Both the position numbers and the translations under genes were made by a program. A model generated the notes under the pieces. The model was not told where the DNA came from, did not search any database, and saw only the letters and a list, made by a program, of their open reading frames with translations. A stretch of 64,000 nucleotides of DNA from Orthonyx spaldingii (taxonomy: Eukaryota > Chordata > Aves > Passeriformes > Orthonychidae), in contig VZTJ01000300.1 of assembly GCA_013397795.1 (NCBI GenBank), positions 2,251,425 to 2,315,424 on the forward strand, written 5' to 3'. Below are positions 1 through 12,386 of the stretch, one piece after another (within the stretch, counting starts at the first letter, position 1; each line of letters begins with the position of its first letter).

Positions 1-60
1 TTATCTAGGCTTGGCCACCAGCAGTGCGGTTCCTGCACCTTCTGTGGCCAGCTCTTTCCC
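1..60 (-). pseudogene. Possible last exon tail of the IGSF22-like gene
   Basis: On the minus strand the last bases read ELATEGAGTALLVAKPR followed by TAA at 1-3. An N/E-x-GAG-x-A-x-L-x-V ending is common for the last strand of an Ig domain. Upstream in the same frame there are stops, and the exon lies at the window edge. Weak. Confidence 0.2.
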
Positions 61-1070
61 AAAGTGACTCCTTCATTTGCAAAGCTCTGTTTACATTCTT
101 GGTATTGTGAGGATTTGAGTATTTCAGATTTATGGCTTACTCTGTGTTTATATACAATCTGACATAAGAAAGCCTAAAACATCATGCAGCTCCTGCTGGG
201 CTATCTGGAGACAAGGAAGCAGAATCCAAGTCTCTTCTTGAACATGGAAGCACGATTATCTCCAGGGTTTGGCTCCTTTTATTACCATTAAGATACATTA
301 GCAGAGGGTATTAGAAATATCACCTTGAACACGCATCCTACTGTCCAAAATCACGTAGAGAGAAGGAGGATGGAAACACTGGAAGTGTCCCTGCTGAGCA
401 GAAGCCCCAGTCTACCACCTGGTCTAACTGACCTTCACAGAAGCCAGGGGCAGCTGCATTTTGAGCCACATGAAGACAAAATACACAGCCACAACAATGC
501 TGTTCTGCATGCCACACCAGGCACAGCTAGTTCCACTAATTATATCTTGTGTTTCAACTTCTGCAGACTTCCTGTCCCTGTGTCCATCATTTTTCCTAAG
601 GAAAAGACAAAGTGCCGTAATTAGTGCAGTCAACCCTATGTTTTGAGTGCAAGTCTCACAAAGTTATTGATAAAAAGCTTTATAAAATTTTTAAAGCTCC
701 GTAAGGCTTTCCACTGTATAAAGGAAAAAGTTGCCTGGTAGCAATTTTCGTCGGAAGTGACAGTTCAGATTTAGGGAGTTCTCATTTTCACTCCCATTTC
801 CCCTTGTTCACTTCAGCACTATTTTGAGTAATTCACTTTGGGTCTAACAGTCTTTGTGTTCTCTGAAACCTGCCCCCTCCCAGCCTAAGGAAAATTATCA
901 TCCCTTCTGAGCTACAACAGCAGCAAAGTTGCTGCTGTGTTTCACTGAGGTGGTGCAATGCCCTATTTGTTTTTGCAAGTATTAAGAAAAGGGCTAAATC
1001 TGAAAAACGTGGCTAAGCAGAAGAGTGCAACTGTTCTTCCTTAAAGAGAGACAGAAGAGCACGTAAATAT

Positions 1071-1644
1071 TGGGTTTGTGTGGCAAGGTTTTGGTGTGGG
1101 GCGGGGGGGATTGCAGGGGTGGCTTTTTTGAGAAGCTGCTGGAAGCTTCCCCTGTGTCCAACAGAACCAATGGGTCCAAGCACCTCTGTGTCAACACTTT
1201 TAAGAAGGGGAAAAATCTGCCCCTCCTTCCTCTGCTTTCACATGTTCTCACTCCTCTCTTTGACTGCAGTTGCTGTTGCAAAGACAAGGTGTGATGAACT
1301 GACCACAGCCCCCATTCCCCATCAACCTGCACTGGTAGGGAAAGGAGATAAAGAATTCTGGAGTAAAGTTAAGCCCAGGAAGAAGGGAGGAATAGGGGAA
1401 AGATGTTTTAAGATTTATTTTAGGTTTTTATTTCTCCTTACTGTACTCTGATTTGATTGGTAATAAATTAAATTCCCCAAGCTGAGTGTGTTTTGCCTGT
1501 GATGGTAACTGGTGAGTGATCTCCCTGTCCTTCCCTTGCTTCATAAGCCTTTAGTTAAACTTTCCCCCTCCTGTCCAGCTGTGAGGGTAGTGATAAAATG
1601 GCTTTGGTCTGCACCAGGTGTCCAGCTGGGGTAAACCCACCACA
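1071..1644 (+). mobile_element. Solo LTR of an avian endogenous retrovirus, 574 bp
   Basis: The element begins TGGGTTTGTGTGGCAAGG and ends ACCCACCACA (TG...CA ends). An AATAAA signal sits at 1462-1467 in a stretch typical of avian LTR 3' parts. It is flanked by ATAT on both sides (1067-1070 and 1645-1648; 5 bp, AATAT, if the terminal A is shared), as left by integration. No internal viral sequence is present, so it is a solo LTR from recombination. The family name was not assigned. Confidence 0.65.
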
Positions 1645-2419
1645 ATATATTAAGAGGAATTGAGACAGAGATTTAGTTCCTGTGGAGTCATCACAGAAAT
1701 TAGCTACTGCTGCACAGCTATTCAAATCAGCAGATTTGCTCAGCCCTTAGATCCATCCTTACTCCTTTCCCCTAGGACAGCCTGTCACCAGGTAAAGACC
1801 ATTGTAAATCTCTAAAAATTGTCCCTAAAGAAAATCTTTCAAGTCCCAGTCTGAAGGGGCTTCTGGCCTAATGAAGACTGCTTATTTTCACATGAGACAT
1901 GATGCCCTCCAGCCTACAGTGCCTCACTCCAGGCAGTAACTACTCCTCTTCCAGAACTAAGATTATCAAGAATATAGTTCCTAAAATAATAAAAATAAAC
2001 CTGCAGTTAAGCTCAATTTATGTGCATGCCTTATCTGCTAAAGTCAGTTTTACAGTCTCTTATTCTGACTCCTGCTTTCTCACCTCACTCAGCTGCAAAT
2101 AGCTGGCAGCAGAGAGACCCTACCCAGAAACCACCCAGGCCAAGATAAGGAGGAGTCCCAGAAGCCCTCAGACAGAGGCTCCCATTGAGAAATCTGGGTA
2201 TAAATCAGCACCTCACCCATACAGTGCTTTTGCAAGCCTCATTCCTTAGCCAGGTCTGCTGTAAACAGGCTGCTTTGAATAACTTTGAAGAGGTGTGTTC
2301 CTCCTGTAACAGTGCTCACCTCAACAAGCTCTGTGTGGGAAGGCAGAAGGTAAGTGCTACCCAACAATCAGATCTCCGAGGGGATAGAGAGCTGTTCTTG
2401 TGCCCCTTAGGCCTGTCTG

Positions 2420-2554
2420 CCTTCCCTGAACTGGGTGAGTGGTGCTCTCAGAATTCCTTGTGTCAGCCTGGCTGACAAGCACAGAAGGCTCCCATTGATT
2501 TTAGGGACAAGGAAGCTGTACTCCAGCTGTGGCTTCAGGGAGGAGTCGATCACG
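2420..2554 (-). pseudogene. IGSF22: IGSF22-like remnant: end of an FN3 domain
   Basis: After a CCCATGCAG acceptor the minus strand reads VIDSSLKPQLEYSFLVPKIN and GS. LKPQLEYSF-x-V-x-x-x-NGSG is the usual close of an FN3 domain. No donor was identified. This would be near the C-terminal end of the decayed gene. Confidence 0.45.
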
Positions 2555-3167
2555 CTGCATGGGAAGTAGGACACATGGTAACAACAGGAATTATTAGAAA
2601 AATGGTCAAGACTTACATTCAGTCTTTCGGGTGGGCAGTTGCTGCCTTCAGTGAAGAAGTGTTGCATGTATTGTACACACAAAGACAGGTCAGTTTGAAA
2701 ACCAGAGCAGGAAACCCAGTGTGTGCATCCTTTGCCTCTGCTGACCCCCCGTGAGCTACTTCCACATTAGCAGAGAGAACCAAACCCTGGGTGGGGTGTG
2801 TTTGTGTGCTCAGTGGTTGCCAGCAGGCTGTCCAGAAGTAATGATCTCAGACAAAAATAACCCTGAAAGATCTTTCCAAATATAGTCCCTCATTATTGGT
2901 GCTGTATCAGTTTCATTTCAAGCTGTGCCTGGCAGCCTGTCTCTCTTGTCCCCTTTAAGAGGACACTAAGAGGCTTGAGGCACCAGGGCATGTCTCTAAA
3001 AAGTGTTAGTAAAACCTCACCCTAGGCACCTGAAAGTGTCCATGCTCACACCACCAATCTGAGCCAGCTGGAACCAAGCTCTGTGTTACAACCTGATTTA
3101 AAGCTTCACTGGGTTTAACAAAACAGGGAAGGGAGAGCAGGATATGAAACATCTGATTTTCTTTCTT

Positions 3168-3169
<2 letters not shown>

Positions 3170-3227
<58 letters not shown>

Positions 3228-3251
3228 TTTTTTTGTTTTGTTTTTGTTTTT
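3170..3251. repeat. 57-T homopolymer with degenerate T/G tail
   Basis: An uninterrupted run of 57 T (3170-3226) is followed by TTTTTTT-G-type decay. On the minus strand it is a poly(A) tail-like stretch. Nothing recognisable precedes it on that strand. Run length may be inexact from sequencing. Confidence 0.85.
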
Positions 3252-3759
3252 GAGACCTTACTAGCTGGCATACAATGCTGGCAAAATCCTTCCATTTACA
3301 AAGGAAGAGAACAGATGTACCCAGTGCAGTGTCTGTGCAAAAAAGCACAGAACTATTGTCAGAATGCATTTGTGGACTGCTTGGAAGTGTTAAGTATGCC
3401 ATGGATGCAGGGCAAGCCTGGTTAGGGACTGAGAAATGGCCGTGTTTGTTTGGACCCATATAGGGATTTCATGAGGCCTACTGGCCAAAATAAGCCATTT
3501 TAATGGATTCAATACTGCCTTAAAGCAACTGAAGATAAATCTCAGTGACTTCGAAGGAAGACAGAGTTAGGTTGGTTTTTTGGATATGAAGTTAAGTTCT
3601 TACAGTGTGGCCCTTGCAGCTCCAGCACCTACAGACTGAGCAATCTCCTCCTCTGTGGACAAGGGTGAGAGCCAGACTGGCCTAGGGGAGAGTGATCCAC
3701 AGTGCCAGTCCCAGCAAGTGTGCTTAACTGGAAAACAGCAGCGTGTGAACTATGCTCAG

Positions 3760-4187
3760 ACACAAAATCTATGGTTGCTCAGCCTGGAGGGAATCGCCCC
3801 CAACAAACCACAGTGGCTGCAAACCTGACCCACCACAGATGATCTGCTTGCAGCTGCAAGTTGCAGGGGTCATAAGCAGGCAGGTGCTCCTTGTTGGGGT
3901 GAGCCACCACTTAGGCTTGGATGTGATGCTAATGGTGCCCCTGTACTGGGGTCACTGGTGGGGGTTGCTGCTGAGAGCCCAGCTCAGGGCACAGCTGTTG
4001 CTGTGACATGCTGTGGTTCCTCAGTGGGACCATGAAGCAGGAAGCACAGTCCTTCCCAGGATACTCCATCTTGAAGTCAAAACGCTGCTGAGGACAGTCA
4101 CTGTGGGCTGCTTCCCACTGCACACACAAACATGCAAACATAGAGCCAGCATCATCAACAGAGAGTCTTCTCCTGCATGAGTGCAAA
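3760..4187 (-). pseudogene. IGSF22: IGSF22-like remnants: Ig strands, broken frame
   Basis: The minus strand shows RRLSVDDAGSMFAC, resembling the final strands of an Ig domain. Then comes VPLRNHSMSQQQ with a PPPVT stretch and, in another frame after a TGA, YRGTISITSKPKWWLTPTRS followed by CLLM. The order fits one Ig tail and a following Ig domain. The frame is broken at least twice, so borders and reading are approximate. Confidence 0.42.
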
Positions 4188-4384
4188 TCTTAAAGAGCTT
4201 GGGTATGACATTTCATGACCCAGATCTTACTTCCCATCAGGGAAAACCCAGGGAGTAGGAAGAATGAACAATACACCACATTTCTCTTGGCATCTGACCA
4301 GCATACCTATCTCAACGTGCAAACAAATACAAACTGAAAAGCAAGAGGGGAAGGAATTGGAAATCTCATTCTCCCATTAATCTG

Positions 4385-4560
4385 CTATGCAACTGTAAAC
4401 AAGCAATTAATTTCTCTGTTTCTTGGTCTGTAACTAAGGTGTCACACTTTTGCTCCACAGGGATATATCGATGCCTTCTCTCACTAATGCCATTAAATTG
4501 TAAAGTGCTTTCGGATATTTGGCTCCCAAAGCACTTTAGAAACGCATGATTAAATTACAC
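4385..4560 (+). repeat. Possible MIR-like SINE relic
   Basis: The order of an AAGCAATTAATTTCTCTGTT segment, a TTGGTCTGTAAC segment and, about 60 bp on, TGTAAAGTGCTTTCGGAT follows the middle and 3' part of a MIR SINE (CTTAACCTCTCTG ... CTGTAAAATGG ... TGTAAAGCGCTT). Similarity is low. Confidence 0.35.
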
Positions 4561-6029
4561 CCAATTATAAACCAAAGCAGGTGATCTTGTAGAGGAAGGG
4601 ATATTGCTCTGCTGGTGTTGCTCTGAGGCATTAATAGTCTATAGAATGCTTGGGGGAAATCAAGGGGAACTGCATGTACAATTTAATTTCCAGTGTCCAC
4701 TGCAAATCTTCCGTTTTCAGCCTGTATTTAAACACATTTCTTGAAGTATTTAATACTGCTTGTTGCACTGACATGGGATCCCATCAGGTAAATCCCCTGG
4801 ATTCTAAATGTAGCACTGTATGACAAAATTCATTCATGAGACCTCATTCTCAAAAAAGATCTTATCTACTCATTCTCCTTCAGGGTTTTTCTACCATCTC
4901 CCAGGTTTATGCAAATAAACTTTGTGACTTGCCATGTATAATGAAGAATAGGATATCATTTCACATCTGTGTCCTGCTGGTCCTGCCTGAAGACAGGCAG
5001 GCTGTTACCAGAGGAATGTTCAGGGAACGTAGTGGAAGGCACAGCTAACCTAACTTTCCTCCATTCACTACTCTTCTACACTTGCCTACATGCACAGTAG
5101 TTACAGAAGTCATTTCAGGCTCTGTAAAATCCAGGCCTAGAGCACTTCCACACAAGAACTCAACTACAGCCACATAACGGGAAGTGCTCTTTCTCAGCTG
5201 CACATGTAGCCAAAGTAACATACCTATAGTCTAATCAATCAGGAAAGGCTGATTGGTAAACATAAGCACACAACTTGACACCTCATTACTCCTTTTAATG
5301 TACCACTCATTCTGTCAATTTAATGTGTTGCCCATTACTCTTCATGGGATTAGAGGACTCACAGCAGCACATGGAATGGCTTCTGAAAAAATATATGCCT
5401 AATCTAGTAATATGTATTAATATTTAATTTCTTTTATATTACTATATTGTTTATTACACCAGGCACAGGCCAAGCCAAAAAGTTTGTCTTTGATCTCACC
5501 ATTTAGAGTCACTGCATTCTGCAATTCCCCAGACTGGACAGAAGGATCACTTACCATTTTGACTTGATGAACTGGGCCATGTTCAGTTATGTTTGGCAGC
5601 ACTGCTGGTTAGACATCCATGTTATGATTAGGCATGTGTAGGAAGCAACTGAACAAGGAAGAAGGCATTTACCTGACAGGATGACCTCTAAATATTTAAT
5701 TTAATGTGCTTTCAGGGTCTTCTGGTCCAGAAAGACTGCCACACAGTCTCCTACATGTCACAGATTTCTTTGCTTCTCAGTTAGGGAACAAATCCCAGTC
5801 AGACTGGAAGTGTGCTGCAAGACAAATGACTTGTAACACCAATCTTCTGTTATGTCAAGACTTGATAATATCACCCTCTGTGCACACGGATGTCCTGAAT
5901 TTTAATTTAAACAGCATCTGTATAAACTGCTACATAACAGGCTACATACACACGTAGTAAAAGGAAGCCTGGTCCTGAAGAGATTGCCAACAAATGGATG
6001 GGATAGGACAGGAGGTGTTCTTGTATCTA

Positions 6030-6112
6030 ATCCCCAGGTGGGCACCTGAGGTGCAAAGCAGGTTAGTGACACACCCAAGGCCACGCAGGGAGCCTGAGCT
6101 TAACCCCAAGTC
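6030..6112 (-). repeat. Possible MIR-like SINE relic
   Basis: The sequence AGGTGCAAAGCAGGTTAGTGACACACCCAAGG (split across a MIR core pattern) followed by CACGCAGGGAGCCTGAGCTT resembles the complement of a MIR core. It sits just past the donor of the FN3 pseudo-exon at 6123. Confidence 0.4.
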
Positions 6113-6122
6113 TTGTGCTTAC

Positions 6123-6396
6123 CTCTGTGTCTGGAGATATTCCATTGCTCCTGTGAATCCAGAGGGTCAGTGTCCCCACTGTCATTGCAGACAATGACTC
6201 AGAAGAAGTATTTCCTCCCTGGGAGCAGGCCTGTGACAGTGTATTTATTGCTGTAGACCTCCTCTGTGCCTGTGAACCACATGTCAGTACTGACATCACA
6301 TTGCAGGACACCATAGTAAGTCTCCTAGTTGTCTTCTGCATCTGAGCTATGGTTTAGGGTCACAGTGTCTCGGACTCCTTAAACAGATGCAGATTA
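6123..6396 (-). pseudogene. IGSF22: IGSF22-like pseudo-exon: FN3 domain with stops
   Basis: Between a CCACCCAG acceptor and GTAAGC donor the frame reads DTVTLNHSSDAEDN, a TAG, ETYYGVLQCDVSTDMWFTGT, EEVYSNKYTVTGLLPGRKYF, F, a TGA where FN3 domains have Arg (CGA to TGA fits one transition), then VIVCNDSGDTDPLDS. The YTVTGL-x-x-G-x-x-YFFRV pattern is the FN3 hallmark. Confidence 0.75.
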
Positions 6397-6433
6397 CTGG
6401 GTGGTCAGGGAAAGCTAAGAATTAATGAACCCA

Positions 6434-6475
6434 TTTAAGTATCAGTTTATTCTGTTTAAGTATTAGTTTATTCTG
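6434..6475. repeat. 21-bp tandem duplication
   Basis: TTTAAGTATCAGTTTATTCT-G is followed directly by the same 21 bases with one change (C to T). It lies between two pseudo-exons. Confidence 0.8.
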
Positions 6476-7309
6476 TTTGGCTCCCTGCCTCTGTTCTTTT
6501 CTGGGGCAAAAATGTTTCACTTCCAAAGTCCCTGTGTATCTCGGAAAGTACTTCTTTCCTTGATTTCTTCTACCCTGAGCAACCCAAGGACCAATTTGTG
6601 CTGTGTAATTACCTTCTGATGAAAAAATAAGGCTGTTAGTTTTGAAAAGCATTCTCTGAAAGGATGACAAGTACATAGGTCTGTAACCCCAGCAGATCAT
6701 TACAGTGAGAGGAGTCTCTCTAAGCAGCCAAGCCAGCCTGCCTCCACTTGGCTGGCACAGACCCACTGGCAATGGAAATGATGTCACCAGACTGCTGAGG
6801 GGACAGACACTGTTGTGTCAGTGCTGTTACAGGGATTGGCCTGTTCAAACAATGGCATGAAAAACAAGGTAGCATTGGAAGCGTCTGGAGCAATAACTGC
6901 TTCACCCTTTCCCTAGATATTGGACACAGTAAACAAAGCCCCAGCAGTACCATCCTTATTCCTTGGATTCCTTGGATATACATTCCTCCTCAGAGCCATG
7001 CTGCTTCCAGGCTTGGCTCAGCTACCATGAAGGAGGGAGTCGGGAAACACAACGACAAGAAGTAAGAAAGTCCTTTCTGACCAGGGAGTCTTTCTCCTCT
7101 TGAATGGACACATTTTGGATTGCTCCTGTGGCCTTTTTTGGATAAATGGTTGTATCATTGAAAGCATTTGATTTTTTTTAAAAAAAAGATCCCAACCTTC
7201 TTAACCCTAGTATTGATGCAGAAATTGTGTGTAATTTGCATCAGCAGCAGAGTACCTCCTGTCAGTACCCTGAGGTGATGGAGATGCTCAAGTTTTCTCT
7301 ATACTGTCC

Positions 7310-7616
7310 CTGCAGCTTCCAGGTGGATGTCATAAAGGATGTCTCTGCAACTCTCCTTGAGGATAATGTGGTACACGTCAGAAACAAATCACTTGGTGCT
7401 GTGGATCACCTCTTTTTGCCACACCACTGGTGGTGGTGGGGAGCACTGGCCAAGACAACTGCAACTATGAAGTTCTGCTTCCTGGCTTGGGCACCAACAG
7501 AATCAAAGCCCATCTTTGAGCACAACAGGGACATCTGTGGCTACAGGAGCTACTTGTATGGAATCAGCCCAATAGAAAAACATTTCACGGACACCAGTCC
7601 TGGAGATTTCTTAAAG
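7310..7616 (-). pseudogene. IGSF22: IGSF22-like pseudo-exon: Ig domain with stops
   Basis: After a CCTTTGCAG acceptor the minus frame, interrupted by TAA, TGA and TGA codons, includes VAPVATDVPVVLKDG, EAELHSCSCLGQCSPPPPVV, WQKEVIHSTK and FVSDVYHIILKESCRDILYD. This matches an Ig domain (Cys strand, PPP-x-V-x-W, then the loop and YHI strand). The long open frame on the opposite strand over this region (7227-7715) is its antisense shadow. The 3' border is approximate. Confidence 0.6.
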
Positions 7617-9706
7617 CTGCAAAGGCAATGGCAGGCTTTGTCCCCAGCCAAATGCACACAGCAGGTATGGCCTAGGAGATTCCACATAACCTCATGCTAC
7701 AGTTCATTACTGTGATTATCTTGAAAGCTGAGGGAAAACAGCTGGTGTGATACAGATCAACTTGTACAATTTAAACTGAGAGGTACCTTCTTACAGTGGG
7801 GCTTCATTCTGCAAGGTCCTGTGGAGCCTGAGCTCATGTAGTAGTCTAGGCTTAAAAAAAAAAAAAAAAAGGCACATAATTGCTGTTAGCAATTCCTACA
7901 GAAATGAGCTCAACATCCATGTCAATATAAATTGTACCTCAGACAGGACAGTGTTGGGACCTCAAGCATTGTCTTTACAACCCTAGGTCACTCATGGTTT
8001 AATCAAGAATGATTTCTCTTCACCTAACATGAACTGTAGGTGCATGCTTGAAAAATTCTGCTTCTCATGATGAATCACAGAGCTTCCCCAATGTTTTATG
8101 GTTTGTTGAGCACTGATGCTCCCCCTGTGAAGGCCTGGGTTGTGCAGCTGGCAAACTTGTGTGCACAGAAGTCCCTCTACCACCACAGGGAGGCTTATAT
8201 AAAAGGTTGCCATAAAAAGAGTGAGCAGTTATGCAGGACTTCATGAACCTGAAGCTCTGCATGAGTTTTTTTTTCAATAGTCAACTCTTAAACTGAAGTG
8301 ACAGCTTGTGATAAAGGCCAAAGGATGACTGCAGGCTCCAAAACCCTGCAGCTGTATTTCACCAGATGCCCAGGAAAACACTAATTGCAGGATTTCTGCT
8401 CTGACAGGACAACAACACAGAATCTCACAGAAAAGATGTGCAAAAGGCATGATGCTGTCCCAGCACAAACCACCACGTGGCTCTTCAGCCTCACAGTCAG
8501 ATCAAACCTGGGCGGGAGGGAATAAGAGGAAAACAGAGAGAGAAAAATTTAAAAAATAAAAGAGTGACAGATTGCACAGAAAAGTACAGCCATTTTTCAG
8601 CCTGTTGAGTCACGTCAGAGACTGGAAGAAGAACCCTTCAGACTGTTTTAGCAGAAGACAGTAAGTGTAAGGGTTAAAATGTTGCCATCTCTTCTTTCAA
8701 TAGCTGTGCAACCACAAGAGAAAAATCAACGCAATCAACTGCTTACTGATGACCACCTACTCAGGACAATTTCAGGTGAGGTGGGTGGAACAGGAATATT
8801 TAAAGATAATGTAAAAAATGTGCCAAAAAAGTGTAGTTTACATGTAATACGTGAATGAGAACAAAGGAAAGGAAAAGGCAGCTTTAACGCCCCATTTTAC
8901 TGATTTTAAAATTATTTTACTGTTCAAATTCTGCCACCCTTACTGCTACCGAGGATAACCAGCACCATGTTTTGTCACCTGAGAGTATCTTAGACAAAAA
9001 GCCTGAATTTACTAATTAATAATTAAGCATACAAGTTCTAAACAATAAGGATTTAAATGTTTTGCTACCTCAATTAGTAAGCTATCTAGGGATTTCATGG
9101 CAGGTCATTCTCATTCATATCTTCATTCTCAAGACATAACTAGTGTACTTGGAGCATGACCTCTGCTAATATTATTTCAACCTTAGGTGCCAGAATGCTG
9201 GCTGCACACTGAGGGCCTGAAAGGATTCCAATCCTCACTCAGTAACACTACATACTTACAGCAAATGGCTGTTTCAAACGTGATGATTTGTTTACTGTAA
9301 CATCAACTGTCCTAACCCATACTCAGACTACTGAATCCATGTCAGGAATCAGGGAATCTTCCAACAGTGACCTCTGTAAACACATGTGAGGTGTGATGCT
9401 AGCAGTCATATGGTGGAACAAACAACTATTGCACCATTTTACCTGACACACTCATTCAGGGGACAACTTAGCAAGAAGGATGGCAGAATGATTTAAATTT
9501 GGCTCAAGGATTGCACAGCTTCGTGTTGCTCTTCATCTCATCTCAGAACCTCTAAAAACTGAGCAAAAACCAGCAGAGCTGTGATGATAAATGCTTTTTT
9601 GTGCAAGATGAATTTGATAAAACTTTACAAAATGTGGTATATCTTAAAAACAAAAGAAAGTAACAGCTGATAGGAGTTTCAGCTAGATGGGTACTGCAGG
9701 TCTTAC

Positions 9707-9988
9707 CTGAAGGTGGCACTGCCTGAATTCCTTCCTGTAACACTGCTTCTCCCGTGCCAGCTTCACTCATGGCTTGGGTTCAGAGGTAGTATTTGTCTCT
9801 CCTGCAAGCTTCCCACACTGTACGTGGTACTAGAGATAGGGATCTTGGTGCATTTTGTCCACTGTTCAGTGTCCTCAACTCATGTCTCTAATGTGTATCC
9901 TGACAGCCCATCTCCATGGTCTGGTTCCTGCCAGGTTAAGCCAAGGCTGGAGTTGAAAAATCCACCACCTTCAGCTGTCCTGAAGGCT
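9707..9988 (-). pseudogene. IGSF22: IGSF22-like pseudo-exon: whole FN3 domain, stop and frameshifts
   Basis: The exon is 282 nt between CTGTCACAG and GTAAGA. It starts EPSGQLKVVDFSTPAL, shifts frame, then gives LTWQEPDHGDGLSGYTLET, a TGA, VEDTEQWTKCTKIPISSTTY and SVGSLQER, then shifts again to KYYL, another stop, and QAMSEAGTGEAVLQEGIQA. This is unmistakably an FN3 domain (Trp in strand B, DGG-like turn, SGY, S-T-Y-x-V-x-x-L, EAG-x-G) with two stops and two frameshifts. Confidence 0.78.
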
Positions 9989-11814
9989 CTGTGACAGCAG
10001 GAGAATCCACAGCTTGCAGATGTGAATACAGAGCTGGTCCCATTTCAAGATGCCAAACCTGCAGGGTTTTGGGGTACAAAAAGAGCCTTAATAAACACAG
10101 AGCAAATTCTGTCCAGCAAAGCAATGCGGTTCCTAACATGGCACATAATGGAGACCCTGTTTCAAGGTTGGCCATTTAAGAAAAAAACTCAAACATTCTG
10201 GCACAGAATCATCTGGGAATCTGCTGTGAGCACTGCAAAATGCACTCATTTTCCAGATGGGTTTGGGAGAGGTACTTAGCATTAAAGGTTTGCTTCTGTC
10301 TCTTCCTAGCTGGCTGGTGAGCTCTGCAGTACATTTCCTATAACCTGCTTTCTATGACTTGGAGTCCCTTGTGTCTCTTCTTGTTTAATAAATCCCTCTT
10401 ACAGTCCTGTGGGAAGTAGTCAGGTGCTATCTTTACTGGGATTAGGGCATGTTCTTACTGACTTGCAAGATCCTATTAATGTTCTTCAAGTTTATTTGCC
10501 AAAAACTACAGTACCCCTAATTAACAGTCATTTCTAAAAGATACAGATCTTGCTTTTTGCTCTTTAGCCCACTTTGCAGCAGCCTCCATAATATATGAGA
10601 AGAGCACAACATGGACTGTTAAAAAAAGCCATATGTTTTAAATCAAAAGAAAAGGGAGTTGTGTATCCAAATACAAATCCTGCTCTGAAATTCTCAGCTA
10701 AAATGCAACCACCTTCCCCCTGGCACCAAAAAAGTCATCCAGTGCAGCATGCCATAACAAACTTGATGCTAATGGCTTTTATACAGGGCACTCATTTGAG
10801 CACAGGGGTCATAAGGAATATGGTGCATATGGACAGAGGGTATTCTCCTCTCCTAAGCCTAATGTGAGATAATGCAAGGCTTCAAATAGGAGAAGAATCA
10901 TAGCTCCAGGCTTTAAATTGGTTTTGTGTTGTCTTCTGATGTAAAGGAGCCTGAATGCTTTCTCATCTGAGTAACTATTTAACCTCAAGGCTTTCATCTA
11001 CTACATGGAATTCTCTGAGTTTTTAGCTATACTGGCTTCCACACTCGGCCAATTCTTTTTCTGAATGATGTGCAGCTACTAAGGCCCACTTCAGTATCTA
11101 TTACAGGATTCTATAAATAGTTTAGGCTATTTATTGATGGCATCTGACAGTCTTTTCTTTATAAAATGCTTTAGTCATATAGAGAAAGAATTCTCTGACA
11201 CTGGCATAAAATAAAATCTACCCAATTCAGCATTTCTGAGGCTACTGTAATCCCTTGGAGTTTGTCTGTGGTATTGATCAGTTCAAAACTAGGCAGAAAT
11301 TCTTTACTACTAAAAATCCCATATTAAAATCAAAGAACGTAAGCAACTTTCATGAATCTCACGAGTTTTCTCTTCTTTTAAAAGGTTGATGGGGGGCTGA
11401 TAAGCATAGTAACATGCATGACAAATTATAGTCTTTGTCACACATTAGGGCCTTTGGCAACCTGTATGTGAACCTTAAGTACTATAGCTACCTACACCTC
11501 AGAACACCCTCATCATGTTGATCTCTGCTGTTTGCAGATACTCAATTCCCCCCAGCTGGAATCTCTGTGTCCTTCTTTTAATAGTTACACGTCTAAGGTA
11601 AATAATACCACACTTTAGGGCGATTATACTATACTTACATTTATAGCCAACACTATTAAAACAGTATTATGGCCTTCCTTAATTTTAGTTGAGCTATTCA
11701 TACGATGAAGTGCATTACAGCGAGCTCAGATTCCCTCAGACTTCATTCATAAATACATGGATCTGGACATTGCATACATATTTAGGAAAACTAGACATTA
11801 AACAGTGGAAAAAC

Positions 11815-11930
11815 ATATGGATGGGAGCCTTTGCAACGAGAGGTCTGGGGAATTCTGAGGACTCCAGGGTCTGCAGAGTTCATGGTTATCACACGGAACT
11901 CGTTCTGAATCCTCCAGAAAACCATCCACT
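11815..11930 (-). pseudogene. IGSF22: IGSF22-like pseudo-exon: end of an FN3 domain
   Basis: The minus strand reads NEFRVITMNSADPGVLRIPQ, then, after a frame change, VAKAPI. The pattern Y-x-FRV-x-x-x-N-x-AG-x-G ... AKAPI is the last strands of an FN3 domain in titin/MyBP-C-like proteins. The GTTGCAAAGGCTCCCATC that encodes VAKAPI is in a different frame from the first part, so at least one indel is present. Confidence 0.6.
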
Positions 11931-12044
11931 TGGAATCTAGTACCTAGAGACACACGTGTTGTAAGTACATGACTCCCTCTAATTGCTCAAAAAAGTATTC
12001 CCAAGGGATCACTAATTTAATTTTCTTACTGCTTTTGGACTGAG

Positions 12045-12386
12045 ATAAACCAAGAAGATGAAAAGGAAAGAGACAGAGAGAAGAAAACCCAAGAGATGCT
12101 ACAGTTGCTCATCACTCTCCAACTAAGACCCAGCCAATTCTCCCCAGTTTATATATTGAGCATGACAGTCTATGGTATAAGAATATCCCTCTGGCCAGGT
12201 TGGGCCAGCTGTCTCGGCCACGCTCCCTCCCAGCTTCTTGTGCACCTGCTCATTGGCAGAGCATGGGAAACTGAAAAGTCCTTTAGTAAGAGAAAACATG
12301 ACTTAGCTACAAAATCCAAAACACAGTGTTCTACTAGTCACCAAGAAGAAAATTAACTCTATCCCAGCTGAAACCAGGACAATAGT
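12045..12386 (+). mobile_element. Avian LTR-type repeat fragment
   Basis: The stretch with CCAATTCTCCCCAGTTTATA, TCCCTCCCAGCTTCTTGTGC, GGCAGAGCATGGGAAACTGA and GAAAATTAACTCTATCCCAG resembles an LTR-like interspersed repeat I recall as common in bird genomes. The left border is unclear; the right end is near CCAGGACA (about 12386). No coding part was seen. Confidence 0.5.

Noticed and set aside
1080..1451. 123-codon open frame on the plus strand
   Set aside because: It lies wholly inside the solo LTR.
7227..7715. 162-codon open frame on the plus strand
   Set aside because: It is antisense to an Ig pseudo-exon on the minus strand (7310-7616), has no known domain, and crosses the pseudo-exon's acceptor.
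8000..8280. Further Ig pseudo-exon on the minus strand (VVVEG and CQLHNPG pieces)
   Set aside because: The resemblance is limited to short strings, and no splice border or core Trp could be placed.
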